From NCBI GenBank assembly GCA_964644075.1, contig CAZXUQ010000005.1:29269-93268 (forward strand): 64,000 nucleotides of DNA, in the 5' to 3' direction. Shown here in pieces: positions 31,747 through 43,700 of the stretch. A program made the translations under genes and the position numbers. This stretch comes from JAGOMW01 sp964644075. Lineage in GTDB: Bacteria > Patescibacteriota > Gracilibacteria > BD1-5 > UBA2023. The notes under the pieces were generated by a model. That model ran no database searches. It was not told the origin of the DNA and saw nothing but the letters and a program-made list of their open reading frames with translations. Every line of letters starts with the position of its first letter. Position 1 is the stretch's first letter.

Positions 31747-31773
31747 TTAGCACTTTTTATATGAGAGTGCTAA
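31747..31773. promoter_or_regulatory. CIRCE operator (HrcA binding site)
   Basis: TTAGCACTT, a 9-nt spacer, then GAGTGCTAA: one mismatch from the consensus TTAGCACTC-N9-GAGTGCTAA. It controls dnaK to its left and perhaps the small gene at 31836. Confidence 0.95.
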
Positions 31774-31835
31774 TTTTATATTATTACTTGCAAAGAAAGC
31801 TTAAAAATATAAACTTCATATCATAACTACACTGT

Positions 31836-32012
31836 ATGTCAATAAATAAACCTCCTGTTCCTGGTCATGAGATTACCGACGATAGGAAAGAAGCTGGTTT
31901 TGATAAAATAGAGGGGGTTGCAAGAGTTCCGAGGAAGGCTATTGAAGCCCTGAACGATCCCATAGTCCAAGCAGAAATTGAGCTATACGAACAAAATCCT
32001 ACAATTCACTAA
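31836..32012 (+). CDS. Hypothetical protein (58 aa)
   Basis: MSINKPPVPGHEITDDRKEA and onwards, ending YEQNPTIH. Small, charged, no TGA. It ends 5 nt before the next gene and is probably its operon partner. Divergent from dnaK across CIRCE. Confidence 0.6.
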   Translation: MSINKPPVPGHEITDDRKEAGFDKIEGVARVPRKAIEALNDPIVQAEIELYEQNPTIH

Positions 32013-32017
32013 TTCTT

Positions 32018-32758
32018 ATGGAAGATTTTAGTAGACTCCTTCATGAATACAGTAAAGCTCACCCAACCGCTTGGCAAGATTGGAAGGATGAGAAATCAGG
32101 CAAACAGAGAAAATGAATAAAAAGAAAAGTAGCTTCCCTCCTGGCAGATATTCAGTGAGGAAGATTTATACATGAGGGAACTCGGTGATCCATCGAAACT
32201 ATACAAAGAAGTAGGCAAATCATACAAGAAGCAAGATGGAGCTATGAACAGGCTGTATGATACTATCCAGAAATTCTGGATCATAGATCAGAATGGATAA
32301 CACTCGAAGATGACGCACCAAGGCTCCTACCAGCACCCCTCAGTCAGGAAGATAAAGACACTATGTTTTATATAGGAAATCGTTGATGGAGAGCAGAAGA
32401 GATAGCAAAATTTGAAAATATCCATATGGTTATTCCATGAAGAAGTGCTACAGAAAATACATATAGGAATAATGAAGGATTGGAGAAGTATAGCGAATAT
32501 ATAAAAATTCCCTCGCGCGCTCTCGCGAATCCAAAAATTCCCGTACTGCTCATATGGTATAAAGAAGTTGTTGCCTTTTCCTGTCACTTGTACCGATCAT
32601 CCACGGGAAAAAATGAACTTTTTGGAATATACATATTCGATGTTCAGGAAGCTCTAGAAAGATTTCTTTCATGGTGGAATACTGTCGAAATAGGTGACAG
32701 TCTTATGCACCAACGTATAAAACTCTATATTCAGTGACGCATCCTTACCAAGAAATAA
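32018..32758 (+). CDS. Hypothetical protein (246 aa)
   Basis: MEDFSRLLHEYSKAHPTAWQ and onwards; basic helical N-terminal third and a mixed C-terminal domain (KIPVLLIWYKEVVAFSCHLY). Seven TGA-Gly codons. It ends 3 nt before bcp. No family recognised. Confidence 0.7.
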
Positions 32759-32761
32759 CTT

Positions 32762-33163
32762 ATGAATCTCTCTTCTCTCCTCACATCTCCTCGTATACTC
32801 CTCTACTTCTACCCGAAAGATGATACTCCTGGCTGCACACTCGAAGCACAGGACTTCACGCGACTCGCTCCAGAGTTTCGAAAACTCGGGATCGAGATCA
32901 TCGGAATATCCAAAGATAGCGAGGATTCTCATGAGAAATTTTGCCACAAGTATAATCTCGGCATCAAGCTCATCTCTGATACATCATGAGAACTTCATGA
33001 GCAATTCGGAGTCATTGGTGAGAAAAAGAACTATGGAAAAGTATATATCGGAGTTATCCGTTCGACATTTCTCCTCGACTCTTCAGGAAAAATCCTCCAA
33101 GAATGGAGAAATGTAAAAGCCACAGGACATGCAGAGAAAGTGCTACGAGCGCTCTCGAAATAA
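32762..33163 (+). CDS. bcp: Peroxiredoxin, Bcp/PrxQ type
   Basis: 133 aa with YFYPKDDTPGCTLEAQDF (peroxidatic Cys in TPGCT). The usual resolving Cys five residues on is Ala/Gln here. A second Cys sits in EKFCHKYNLG, possibly an alternative resolving Cys. Reduces peroxides using thioredoxin. The N terminus is about 20 residues shorter than E. coli Bcp. One TGA-Gly (DTSGELHEQFG). Confidence 0.9.
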
Positions 33164-33190
33164 AACCTCCCATTCGGGAGGTTTTATTAT
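33162..33190. terminator. Bidirectional terminator
   Basis: AAAACCTCCC pairs with GGGAGGTTTT around ATTC, with T-runs on both strands. It separates bcp from the convergent pseudopilin gene. Confidence 0.88.
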
Positions 33191-33690
33191 TTTGTCATCA
33201 CTTGATACTGTCATGAGCCTTTTCGGACATTAGCAAGAACAGCATTAAATGCTGCCTGCTGGATCGTACCAGTGAGTCCAGCGACACTTCCAGTACTATA
33301 ATTTCATCCAAACAAATTTTCCATCTTTCCAATAACAATAAATTCACTATTGCTATTTGTCAGAAGTGAGCTTGTACCATATGCGTACTGTCAAAGCGTA
33401 CACCCATTATCATTAGAAGCGAGAGGATCAACTGGCACAGTTCCATATTTTGCGAGTGCTGTAGAATTTACACATCCAGCAGCAGTACTTGATGGGTAAC
33501 CTTCTTTATCGTAAAAATGATTATTTGACATCTTTGCGAGGGATGTAAGGTGTGATAAACGTGCAACATCACGACCACGCTTTTGATAGGCAGTGAGACT
33601 TGGAAGGAGGGCTGATATTAAAATCCCAAGTGCAGAAATTGCAAGGATAATTTCCATGAGTGTAAAGCCCTTGCGAGAAAGTGTAAGCAT
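33187..33690 (-). CDS. Type IV pilin-like prepilin
   Basis: 167 aa. Class III signal with prepilin peptidase site in SRKGFTLMEIILAISALG (cleavage after Gly, Glu at +5), then a hydrophobic helix. The C-terminal domain has two Cys (AAGCVNSTA and NGCTLGQY) likely to form a disulfide. Three TGA-Gly codons. Type IV pili mediate adhesion, motility or DNA uptake in this group; no assembly genes are in the window. Confidence 0.88.
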
Positions 33691-33782
33691 AGAAGAAAAG
33701 TTTTAGCGATTATATAGAGAAATACCTATGGGTCAAAAGAATTTTTTGGAAGTCGGGAAAATATCGGTATACTCTCATATCT

Positions 33783-35732
33783 ATGTTCACACTTCACTCC
33801 CCATACTCCCCGACTGGTGATCAGCCAGAAGCTATCTCCAAGCTCATCACGTCGATCGATACTGGACACCAACATCAGACGCTCCTCTGAGTGACATGAT
33901 CTGGAAAGACATTCACCATGGCCAATATCATCGCGAGGACACAGCGACCCGCACTCATCCTGGCACATAACAAAACCCTCGCCGCACAACTTGCTCAAGA
34001 GTTCAAAGAATTTTTCCCAGAAAATGCGGTTCACTATTTTGTTTCCTACTACGACTATTACCAGCCAGAAGCCTTCGTCGTAAAAACGGGTGCCTACATA
34101 GAAAAAGAGGCAACTATCAACGAGGAAATCGACCGACTGCGCCATGCTGCGACAGAAAGTCTCCTCACGAGAAAAGACGTCATCATCGTCGCATCAGTAT
34201 CGTGTATATACGGTATTGGCGAAGTCGATGAATATGAAAAACAGTGTCTCCGATTTCGGACAGGAGAGGAGTATACTCTCGAGGGTATCATAGCGAGCCT
34301 TGTCAATCTGCAGTTCAAGCGCTCAACTGCAGATTTTAAGCCTGGTATGTTTCACCTCATCGGAGATACTCTTGAGATCTGGCCGAGCTCGAGTGAGGAG
34401 TTTTTCAGGCTGGAGTTCTTCTGAGATACTCTGGAACGTATCACGAAGACTGAGTATCTCACCTATGTCACCCTCGAGGAGCGTGATGAGGTCGTGATCT
34501 TCCCTGCCAAGCACTTCGTCACGAGCAAATCCATCATCGATGACGTCCTCCCGAGGATCAAACATGAGATGGAGGAGCAAGTGACATTTTTCCAATCTGT
34601 CGGAAAGCTCGTCGAAGCAGAACGTATAAAAATGCGGACCGAATATGACATGGAGATGCTCGGAGAGGTCGGATTTGTAAACGGGATCGAGAACTACTCG
34701 ATGTATCTCTCGAGTCGCAAGCCCTGAGATCCACCGTCGACGCTGATGGATTTCTTCCCGAAAGACTATCTCATGTTCGTCGATGAATCGCATATCACGA
34801 TCCCACAGATCGGTGGGATGTATGCGTGAGATCGGGCTCGCAAGGAAAATCTCGTAAACTACGGATTTCGTCTGCCAAGTGCGCTCGAGAACCGGCCACT
34901 CAGGTTCGAGGAATTCGAGAAAAAAGCAGGCCAGACTGTCTATGTGTCAGCAACTCCAGCGAAATACGAACTCGAGCTCTCATGAGATGAGGTCGCAGAG
35001 CAAGTCATCCGTCCGACTGGACTCCTCGACCCCGAAATCACGATCGAAGATATGGAGTTCATGGTGGACTCGATCATGCGACATATCCAGGATGCAAAAA
35101 AACGAAACGAACGCTCGATCATCACGACGCTCACGAAGAAATCCAGTGAAGACCTCGCTGAATATCTTGCTGGGAACGGACTCAAAGTACGCTATCTCCA
35201 CTCTGAGATCGAGACCCTCGAACGACTCGAAATTCTCAGGGATTTTCGCCTGGGTACCATCGATGTCGTCGTCGGAGTCAATCTCCTGCGTGAAGGACTC
35301 GATCTGCCAGAAACCTCATTTATCGCGATCCTCGATGCGGAGAAAATCGGATTTCTCAGATCAAAAACCTCTCTCCTCCAGATCATCGGACGTGCTGCTC
35401 GAAATGCAAATGGTCATGTCGTCATGTATACTCATGGAAGAAAAGAATCGATCGCGATGAAGGATGCAATCGCTGAAACCTCTCGGCGCCGAGAAATCCA
35501 GAAAGCCTACAACGAAAAACATGGTATCACTCCGAAGACAATCCTCTCTAAGGTCAAAGAAATCGGAATACCATCGAAAAAGAAAGATCCATTTGATGGA
35601 GGACATATTGCCAATATCGAAGCCTACATCAAGCGACTCGAGCTCGAGATGGATGTCGCTGCAGCGAACCTCGACTACGAGCGTGCGGCAGAGATCCGAG
35701 ATGAGCTCTTCGCGGCGAAGAAAAAGAGATAG
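33783..35732 (+). CDS. uvrB: UvrABC system protein B
   Basis: 649 aa. Walker A is GVTGSGKTFTMA, in which both the Gly before Val and the Gly after Thr are TGA. The beta-hairpin YYDYYQPEAFV, VSCIYGIG, DESHITIPQIGGMYAGD, the RPTGLLDP and LLREGLDLPE helicase motifs, IGRAARN, and the C-terminal UVR domain (ANLDYERAAEIRDELF) are all present. Damage-verification helicase of nucleotide excision repair, working with UvrA, UvrC and Mfd. TATACT lies 9 nt before the ATG. Confidence 0.97.
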
Positions 35733-35761
35733 TGTATCATTTCTATATGCTCCACTTGTAT

Positions 35762-35833
35762 CTGTCATTTCGACGAAGGAGAAATCCTGCCCAGGAACAA
35801 CAGAGCAAGATGTCTCATGATTCGACATGACAG
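35762..35833. repeat. MITE-like inverted-repeat element, copy B (empty)
   Basis: About 72 bp running from CTGTCATTTCGACGAAGGAG to ATTCGACATGACAG. The halves pair imperfectly along their whole length (GAGAAATCCTGC with GCAAGATGTCTC). Same termini as the gene-carrying copy that starts 31 bp further on. Confidence 0.8.
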
Positions 35834-35863
35834 AAACTGCTGATCTTGTAGTTCCGAGTGCTC

Positions 35864-36235
35864 CTGTCATTTCGACGAAGGAGAAATCTTGCCCCAAATA
35901 CTCCATTATGCAGAAACTCTATTTTGTATACATACTTACAAATCCTTCCCATACAGTATTTTATACTGGTATGACCAATAACTTGATGCGAAGAATGTGA
36001 GAACACAAAGAAAAGTTAAATCCAAAGTCATTTACAGCAAAGTATAACTGTATAAAGCTCATATATTTTGAGTCTGGAGAAAGCTCAATCCGAGCAATCG
36101 AAAGAGAAAAAATGATTAAGGATATGCGTCGTGAAAGAAAAATAGAACTTATTAACTCTGTTAATCCTGAATGGAAAGACTTATTCAATAGTATATCTTA
36201 GACAGAGCAAGATGTCTCATCCTTCGACATGACAG
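35864..36235. mobile_element. Inverted-repeat element carrying a GIY-YIG gene
   Basis: Left end 35864-35892 (CTGTCATTTCGACGAAGGAG, then AAATCTTGC) and right end 36207-36235 (GCAAGATGTCTCATCC, then TTCGACATGACAG) are imperfect inverted repeats of about 29 bp, near-identical to the two halves of copy B. The GIY-YIG gene fills the space between. Read as copy B with a gene inside it. Confidence 0.6.
35908..36201 (+). CDS. GIY-YIG domain endonuclease
   Basis: 97 aa. The GIY-YIG motif appears as YFVYILTNP and VFYTGMTNN, followed by the conserved Arg (LMRRMGEH) and the late Glu in AIEREKMIKDM. Single-domain members of the UPF0213/YhbQ group are small nucleases. It is AT-rich relative to uvrB and sits between inverted repeats. 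One TGA-Gly (RRMGEHK). Confidence 0.88.
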
Positions 36236-36276
36236 AAACAAAAATCCCTCCGTATTGGGGGGATTTTAGACTCTCA

Positions 36277-39200
36277 TTAGCGAGTGACGCGTGTCACACT
36301 ATAGTTTCCGAGGAAGTTCGAAAGCAGTGGTGGAGGATTGACGAGAGCTCGGTTCGAGTAGGAGAGGATCACTCCTGTCGTGAGGATATCATAGGCATTG
36401 GTTCCACGGACATAGAGACGAGATCCAAAGAGCGGATTGGCATTTCCATACATGCTTCCATCGAGACGAAGGATCGCTGTCGTTGTCCTATTATCGAGGG
36501 CTGCAAATCTTCCAGTATTGACACCATCACCGATAGCCACATAAACTCAGGCGATATTTGTAATACCCTTGTTGTTTACAGTACCATTTCCATTATCGAC
36601 GATGATATTCCCATTTTTTGTGATAAATGCCCAACTCGAGGTCGTATCGTTCGACTGATATCCGATGTTACATTTGATCGTGAGATTTCCTTCGACGACG
36701 AGTGTTTTTACTCAGGAAATAGTAAAGGTATTGTTCGAACAATTCTCGATAGTGAGATTGCCATTGACTGAATAGACATTTGGATTCCCATTGAGCGTAT
36801 ACAACTCCAGCGCTCCAGGGGCATTGATCTTGAGATCGTTGATAGAGACAGAACTGATATTGAAGTTGTTTGACTGAAGAGGAGATCCTCCCTGTGTTGT
36901 GAGTGCTGCACTTGTTGTTATTTTTCCCTTAAATGCAGAGAGGAAAGTAGCAAGGTTAGCACTCGGAGTAAAGTATGTAGAAATACTACGACTCACTGTA
37001 GAAGATGTTGATCCTACCATAACTCCAGAGACTTTTACTTGAAATCTTCCGAGGTCGATAGCACTTCCTGGCTCGGTATATGGATTTTTGTTGAAGAGGA
37101 CGATATCACTTGTTGATGAGATATTTGTGCCGACAAAAGCATCACGAACTCTGGTACTCGATGATCCAGGATAAGAAGCGACAGTATCAGATCCCTTCAT
37201 GAGAACGACACGATCGCCTGCTGGCTTCTCTATGTAACGAGAAGTATAGGTACCGTTAGATTGTCTTTCTTGGACATATCCTCCATTGATAGCTACATAG
37301 GTACCTCCATTGAGAGAAAATGGTGAGTTATAAGCAGAAATTCTCTGACAAATCGTCATGTCATTCACTGCACTTCCACTCGCTCCGAGACAAAACTCAC
37401 GATCGGCAGGAACAAGGAGTGGGACATCATAGTGAGTATCGACATCGAGAGTGATCGTATCTCCGAGACTAAATACTGGAGTTCATTTCCCGACGACGAC
37501 ATTATTTTCAGCAAATGGTTTTTTGAGAAACGTCGCAGAACCAAGGCGAGCAAATCCTGGGATAGAAATCGAAAGTGCTGTGATCGGATTTGCCCCTGGG
37601 TTGGTCGTGATAGATATCTTACAATCTCGAGAACAGAGAGATCCGAGAGCATCACTATTTCCATTTCAGAGGTCACACTCCTCTCCTGGTGATGATCAGA
37701 GAACTCCGTCACCACAATAGCCACCTGGACCACCAGGTCCTCCTGGACCACCTGGACCACCAGGTCCTCCACAGGTGAGAGTATTTGCAGCATTACAGTC
37801 AGGCAAGAAAGAGTAACAAGTTGATCCGCTATTATACGCATTACAAGCAGCAAGACTCGAATGGACCTGTGTAGCACATGCACGAATACCGTTTGTACAA
37901 GTAGGCAGATAGTATGTGTTTCCTCCGCCACTCGATCCACCGATCGTAAACTGTGCAGGATCATTATTTTTCGGATCGTTGGCACAGAGTGTCTCACTTC
38001 CTACTGGCATTTGGTTATTTGCGTAGCACGGATTTTGCTCATTTGGATTATGGACGGTTGCATAGTTGGTGACGGTGCTATTTTGCCCTGCTGTGACACG
38101 TACTGGGACGATGATATCAGGGTAGCTCGCACCTGAGGCGACGACGAGAGTACTCTCACACGTGAGGCTCGATCCACCTGTATAGGCACACGTCCATCCC
38201 GTTCCTGTAGCGGCACCAGTGGCACTGACACCACTTGGGAGGATATCTTTTACTGTCGTGAGTCCACTCGATGACTGTGGTCCGAGGTTCGTGACGACGA
38301 TACGGTAATTAAAAAGTGAATTTGTAGAAAGGTTGGTCACAGGAGAACCTGGCTGTGCATCATTAGTATCGATGTATTTTTTGACTGCGAGGTCAAATCC
38401 TGTAGCAGTAGAAACTCCTGTCCCGACGACAATAACAGCTGGATCAGAGTTTTTTGTATCGCGAGTACAGTCTGACTCATTCCCCGTTGGGAAAGATCCG
38501 TCTTTGAGACACGGATTGAGCTCATTAGCATTATAGATGAACGCACGGTTCGTGATAGTACCTGTAGCAGTCACCTGAGATGGGACAACTACATCTGGAT
38601 AGTACTGACCTGCTGAGATGGTACCTGTATAACTACAAGTAAATGGAGTACCCGAATTTAAACATATAAGATCACCTGCTTGACATCTTTTCTGAGCAAC
38701 AAAACACGACCAACCATTACCTACAGGACTAGAAAGTGAGATAATTCCAAATGGGAGAATATCCGTTATAATAGTTTCCCCTTTTGTTTGTGCTGGTCCT
38801 TCATTCTTTACACGGATAACGTAGTTAAATATATCTCCGAGATTTTTTGGTACAGCATTTCCTGGCTGTGCATCGTTATCTCAGACATATTTTTTGACTG
38901 AGAGATCGAAGCCTGTAGTAAGGTTCACAGAGAATACTGCTGGATCAGTATTATTATTGCCATAGTTATTCGTCGGATCTTCGCTTGGGTTCGAGACAGT
39001 AGCAGTATTGGTAACGCTTCCTGTCGTCGCAGTGACGACTACTGGCACTACGATATCTGGATACACCTGTCCTGCAGCGAGAACATCAGAGCGAGTACAA
39101 GTGATCGTAGAGGCCACAGGAGCACCGTTACATGACCAGCCTGGAGCAGAGATATTTCCATTTGGATTGACTCCGAGAGGGAAAGTATCTTTGACTGTAG

Positions 39201-40614
39201 TGACATTTGAGGTAGCTGCTGGGCCATTATTGGTGACTCGAATAATATAGTTTAGCTGGTTGTTTGTATTTTCGAGAACTCATGGAGCTACTTGTGCATC
39301 TCATACAGTATCTGTCATATCGATATATTTCTTGAGCGCGAGGTCGAAACCTGTGGTAGTAGTAGGTGGATTGACACTCACATTTGCCGTACATGCAGCG
39401 TTGGTAATCGAACCATTTACAGTACAACGAGGCGTATAGAAGATAGGTGCACCCGTAGTATTCGTATAAGTACATACTCCGTTCGCTCCAGCGATCGTCG
39501 TGCCATTTCCACAGTCTATAGATACTGTCGTTGCATCTGTCGTTGCACATGAAAGGGAGGATACAAGAGGTGCTATTCCACTTCGTGGAGTTACAGTGAG
39601 AGAGTTACAGGAAGGATTCTGAGTAGTATTGAGCGGTTCACAGGTATTGCTACACCCGAGCGTTCCCCACCCTAGGTGAGAAGGATCATTTGGATCACAG
39701 GCCTCATTGCCATTACGAATACCATCACCACAGATTGGGTTTTGTACTGGAGGAGTATAGTTGGCAGAACATGCTGGACTTGAACCATTCGCATTGGAAC
39801 ATGTCCAGGAATAGTTAACCGGATTTGTGCCTGTTGCTTGGAAATTTGTAACGCTTGCTCCTGCCGGACAGAGTCCTGGAGTAGAAGTTGATATTGGCCC
39901 TGATTGGACTCATGATGTCGGTCCACATACTGGAGGAGTGACAGTGACTGGTTGGCAGGTAGTACTACATGTTGATCCTGGCTGACCGTTCTGTGCTCAG
40001 AGGTCACATACCTCATTCCCATTTATTTTTCCATCACCACACCAGAGAGCTGTGACGAACGCACATTCTCTGTGTGATTCTTCTGGTCATGTAGTAGTAT
40101 GTGTATCAAAACTATATGGTGCAACTCGTGTAGTATACTCAAATCGGTAAGCAGGGCGATCAGGGTTTGCACCTGCTCATACAGATCGGATAGATATACC
40201 TCCGTTATTCATAGCAGCAATATTTGTACTTGTACCTCATAAAAGGACTGTTACGAGACTATTGTCAGTATCAGAAAATGGGAACCAAGTAATACCAGGA
40301 GCCCAGGTTGCTGTTCCTCATACATTGAGAGCTACCTGTGATTGGAGCACCGTAGGTCCAGCCATGAGTCCAGTATCTTTACGGATAAGATAGTCTGTAT
40401 TACTCGTATTGATAAATGTATCATCAAAAGCCTTTCCAAAAGCATCGCCGACATAATCAGTACCAGCATCGAAACACTGGTTACAGCTATTTGCATCTGC
40501 ACCATAGTTATTACAAGACACTTCACTTCATCACATACCTGCAAATGAAGCAATCGGAAAGAGAAATGCAAGAGCAAATCAAACAAGAATTATTGGTTTT
40601 GTACGAGAATACAT
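36277..40614 (-). CDS. Giant secreted surface protein with DUF11 repeats
   Basis: 1445 aa. Signal peptide MYSRTKPIILVGFALAFLFP, then an N-terminal Cys module (SCNNYGADANSCNQCFDAG). Three DUF11-type repeats follow, each beginning FDLAxKKYxxxxDAxPG and containing a KDxxPxGV strand and YPDIVVPVxVTA. Three Cys-rich CGDG...CD modules (DUF4215-like) occur at GKINGNEVCDLG, IRNGNEACDP and SSPGEECDLG. A Gly-Gly-Pro tract lies near 37727-37775. The C-terminal domain carries NGNIIVDNGNGTV and ends NPPPLL...VTRVTR. Probably an adhesin or S-layer-like protein. Many TGA-Gly codons. Confidence 0.85.
37727..37775 (-). repeat. Gly-Gly-Pro coding microsatellite
   Basis: Nine-nt units of the GGACCACCT type repeat in tandem and encode (GGP)n, a collagen-like tract inside the DUF11 protein just before a CGDG module. 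Confidence 0.8.
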
Positions 40615-40637
40615 ACAGAAAGAGTAAAAGAGTGAAA

Positions 40638-40784
40638 TTAACGAACAGGTTGGATCAATGAACCAGTAACCACTACTGTTTGTGTATTTGTATCGATTTC
40701 TACGTTACGTCCCGCCTTTGGTTCTTCGCGAAGAGAACAAGAGGCAAGGAGAAAAAGTGAGAATGTAAGTATAGATATGCGCAT
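40638..40784 (-). CDS. Small lipoprotein (48 aa)
   Basis: MRISILTFSLFLLASC with lipobox LASC, then a short polar tail ending GSLIQPVR. Lies between the 1087-aa gene and the DUF11 gene in the same direction, 23 nt upstream of the latter. Function unknown. Confidence 0.65.
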   Translation of the reverse strand: MRISILTFSLFLLASCSLREEPKAGRNVEIDTNTQTVVVTGSLIQPVR

Positions 40785-40794
40785 AAGAAGATAT

Positions 40795-43700
40795 TTAAGG
40801 GTTTGTAACTTCAGTTACATTAATAATTTCATTTGGTTTATATGTATTCCATGCTTCCAAAACTGCCGCGACTCAGAGGGTAGCTCATACTTGATGAATG
40901 ACAGGAATAATTACTTCTTGTCTAGTTATAGTATCTATCCATGTAATATTTCATGTTCATCTTACTATAGCGATAAACTGCTCTCTGGAAAGCTGAGAAA
41001 GAGGAACATTATAGATATGATTTGAGGTAATAATAGTTGCTACGCCGTTGTTTACCTTAACGTCACGAACGTTAATTTGTGTTTCATATTTTCAATCAAC
41101 GTTTTTCATCCACTGCCCACCAATCCCCACACCAACTTCCAGATGATTTGCCTGGTTACGCCCAACGGTCGTACCAGTACCTGCACGAGATTCTGGATTT
41201 GAATACTCAGCTGGTGTTACTACTTCTTGTTGTCTTGTCCTCTGAGTATCTGGAGCTTTGATTTCTACATCTGTGAGAGCAAATCCGAGATTGAAACACG
41301 GAGCATCTTTTACAAATGAAAGGTATGATTTTACTTTTGGCTCCTTTCCAATTGTATAGCCCTCATTTGCTAGAGCCCAAGGAAGACGACCAAAAACAAC
41401 AAGGTCAATAATTTCTTCTCATGAAAGGTTATGATAGTTTGGAAGGTTTTTATATTTTTTCAGATCATCTTCTGTTATCTTCTCAGCGAATTTTGATTTT
41501 ATAATATTTTCCAGGACTGGATCGGCATCCTTGAGTCATCATATAATCCCTGCGTCTGCATTATTGACACGATCGAGCATATTCACTTTTCCTCACTGTC
41601 CATTTATCTGAGCAAATGCCACGAGAGCAGAGAACCCACCAGGAAGCTCCTTGCCAAGTGTGGAGACTTGATCTTGGGAAAGTGGTCCGTATTTCGCGAT
41701 CTGTCTTTGTACTTGTTCAGGGCTCAGTCCATACTGTGAACCGAATGCTTTATTGAGCTTGAATTTATTATAGTACCCTGATACATCTTGCGGTTTACCT
41801 GAGATAATCTGTTTTGCTATAGTCATACTCTCTTTTCCTCATGATGAAAGTTCGAGAACACGATCAAAGTACTGGGCTTGAGCAGTGGAGTTATCTCTAG
41901 GAAGTGCTTTTAAGAGAGCTTGAGCAGTAGGATTTTTCCTAAGATTATCGAGAATAGCTGTAAACTGGCTTGCAGCACCACCATAATCTTCATTCATGAT
42001 AGAAGTATTGAGATTTACCATCTCTTTACCTTTGGTTTGACGAAGATTGTGAACCAGTTTTGAGACTGCACTACTATCAGGAAAGTTATTTAATGTACTG
42101 ATTGTTGTGTTTTCTCGTACGATCTTATACGTTGATCCAACAATAGTATCAGTACTAGCACTTACAGCTCAAGAAGTTTGCCCTATTTTTTTGTCGAGAA
42201 GACGAGGTGTTGCTTCTACACTTACGCTCTCTTCACCCACGTGCTCCACGATTTCCCATACGAGATATTTGCCATTTGGTACGATAACCTCAGATGTAGG
42301 TTTATCATCATGTGCTGGGAGGATATAGTTCCCTGCAGTACTTTTTGTGACTCATGCACGAATGAGAAGATCATCAAGTTTGTTTTGATCGAGTGTTTTT
42401 TCTCATACTTTTGCTTCGACGCGAGCGGCATCAGGGTTTACTCCAGTAAATGATGCTGAAGTATCGACTTTTCATCCAGAAAGACCGAGCATCCATCCAG
42501 CGAGATTAAAAGCAGCAAAGACTCCTTCGAGTTGAAAGCCCTTCATAGCTTCAGCGCGGGAAAGGTATGTGAGTGTCATATTCGTGATAATCTCTTCTTT
42601 TTTCTTCTTATCAAGTCAGTTTGTCTCAAATACTTCTTTGACACGAGCAATATAAGACTTGCTTATATCCTCTACTTGTCCTCGAAGAATTTTTGTTTTC
42701 TCATCGTCTCATTTTGGAAGTTCACTCGTAACTTTATCGGTGAGGAGTTTTACCCCTGCCTGTACATCTGAGGCAGTGACCTTATCGCCCGCAACAAGAG
42801 AATGTATAACTCCTGTTCGCCCTGCGATACGCTCAGATGGATTATTCCATTTCCCATTGAGACGTATACCAACTGCATCGAGAGAAATACCAACACTTCC
42901 ACTCTCACCAATAGGAGTCTCTGCAGTGAGACTTCATTCTACTCATCGAGGAGTGATTTTCGAAGACTCTATATATGCTCCAACTGTACCCTTCGAAAGA
43001 AGAGAAAGTGGAACTTGTACACCAATTCGAATAAAGGCTGAAACAATTTTTACGAGATATCCTGGATCATTCTTGATAACGTTACTTTTCTCAATCATCC
43101 TAACAAATTCTTCTTGTTTTTTTGTGTCAGAAATAGCAGTTTTGAGAGCCTCTGTATTGCCAGCAATCACTGATGCAAGACCAGTACGGACACCTTTACC
43201 GAGAAAAGCCTCTGTCAGATCAGCCATCATATTGGTCTGATCAGCGAGCTCACGGTGAAAGCGAGTCAATTTCCTCTGAGCATCGAAGTCAAGATCGTTA
43301 CGAGATGCACCATCTCGGTATACCTGAGATTTCCAAGGAAGTCCAGAGTTATCTCATGTCAAACGAGTATAAAGAGTATTAAGTGCTCATTTATCTAGGC
43401 GAGAAAGAAGCTCATACACCTGACGCTCACCGATGACTTCTTTCTGCTTACCACCACCAAAAAGTGCCTGCCGAAAAATGGAGCTATTTGTAGCCTCGAC
43501 TCATGCCATACCATCAAAGTCAGAGAGGAGGGCTATCATAGAACCAAGCTTGATCTCATCTCCATCTTTTTCTACAGTGTAAGAAATATCTTCAAACTTC
43601 TTTTCTGTTCTAGCCTTTCTATTATTAAGTTGTTCAGTAGTAGTTATAGCTTCTTGTTTTGCTGAGTCTCATGTGTTTGCGACAATTACAGCTTTTGCAC

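Noticed and set aside
32096..32587. Minus-strand membrane-protein-like ORFs opposite the 246-aa gene
   Set aside because: Hydrophobicity arises from the complement of an AT-rich coding frame; the plus-strand frame is intact and operon-spaced.
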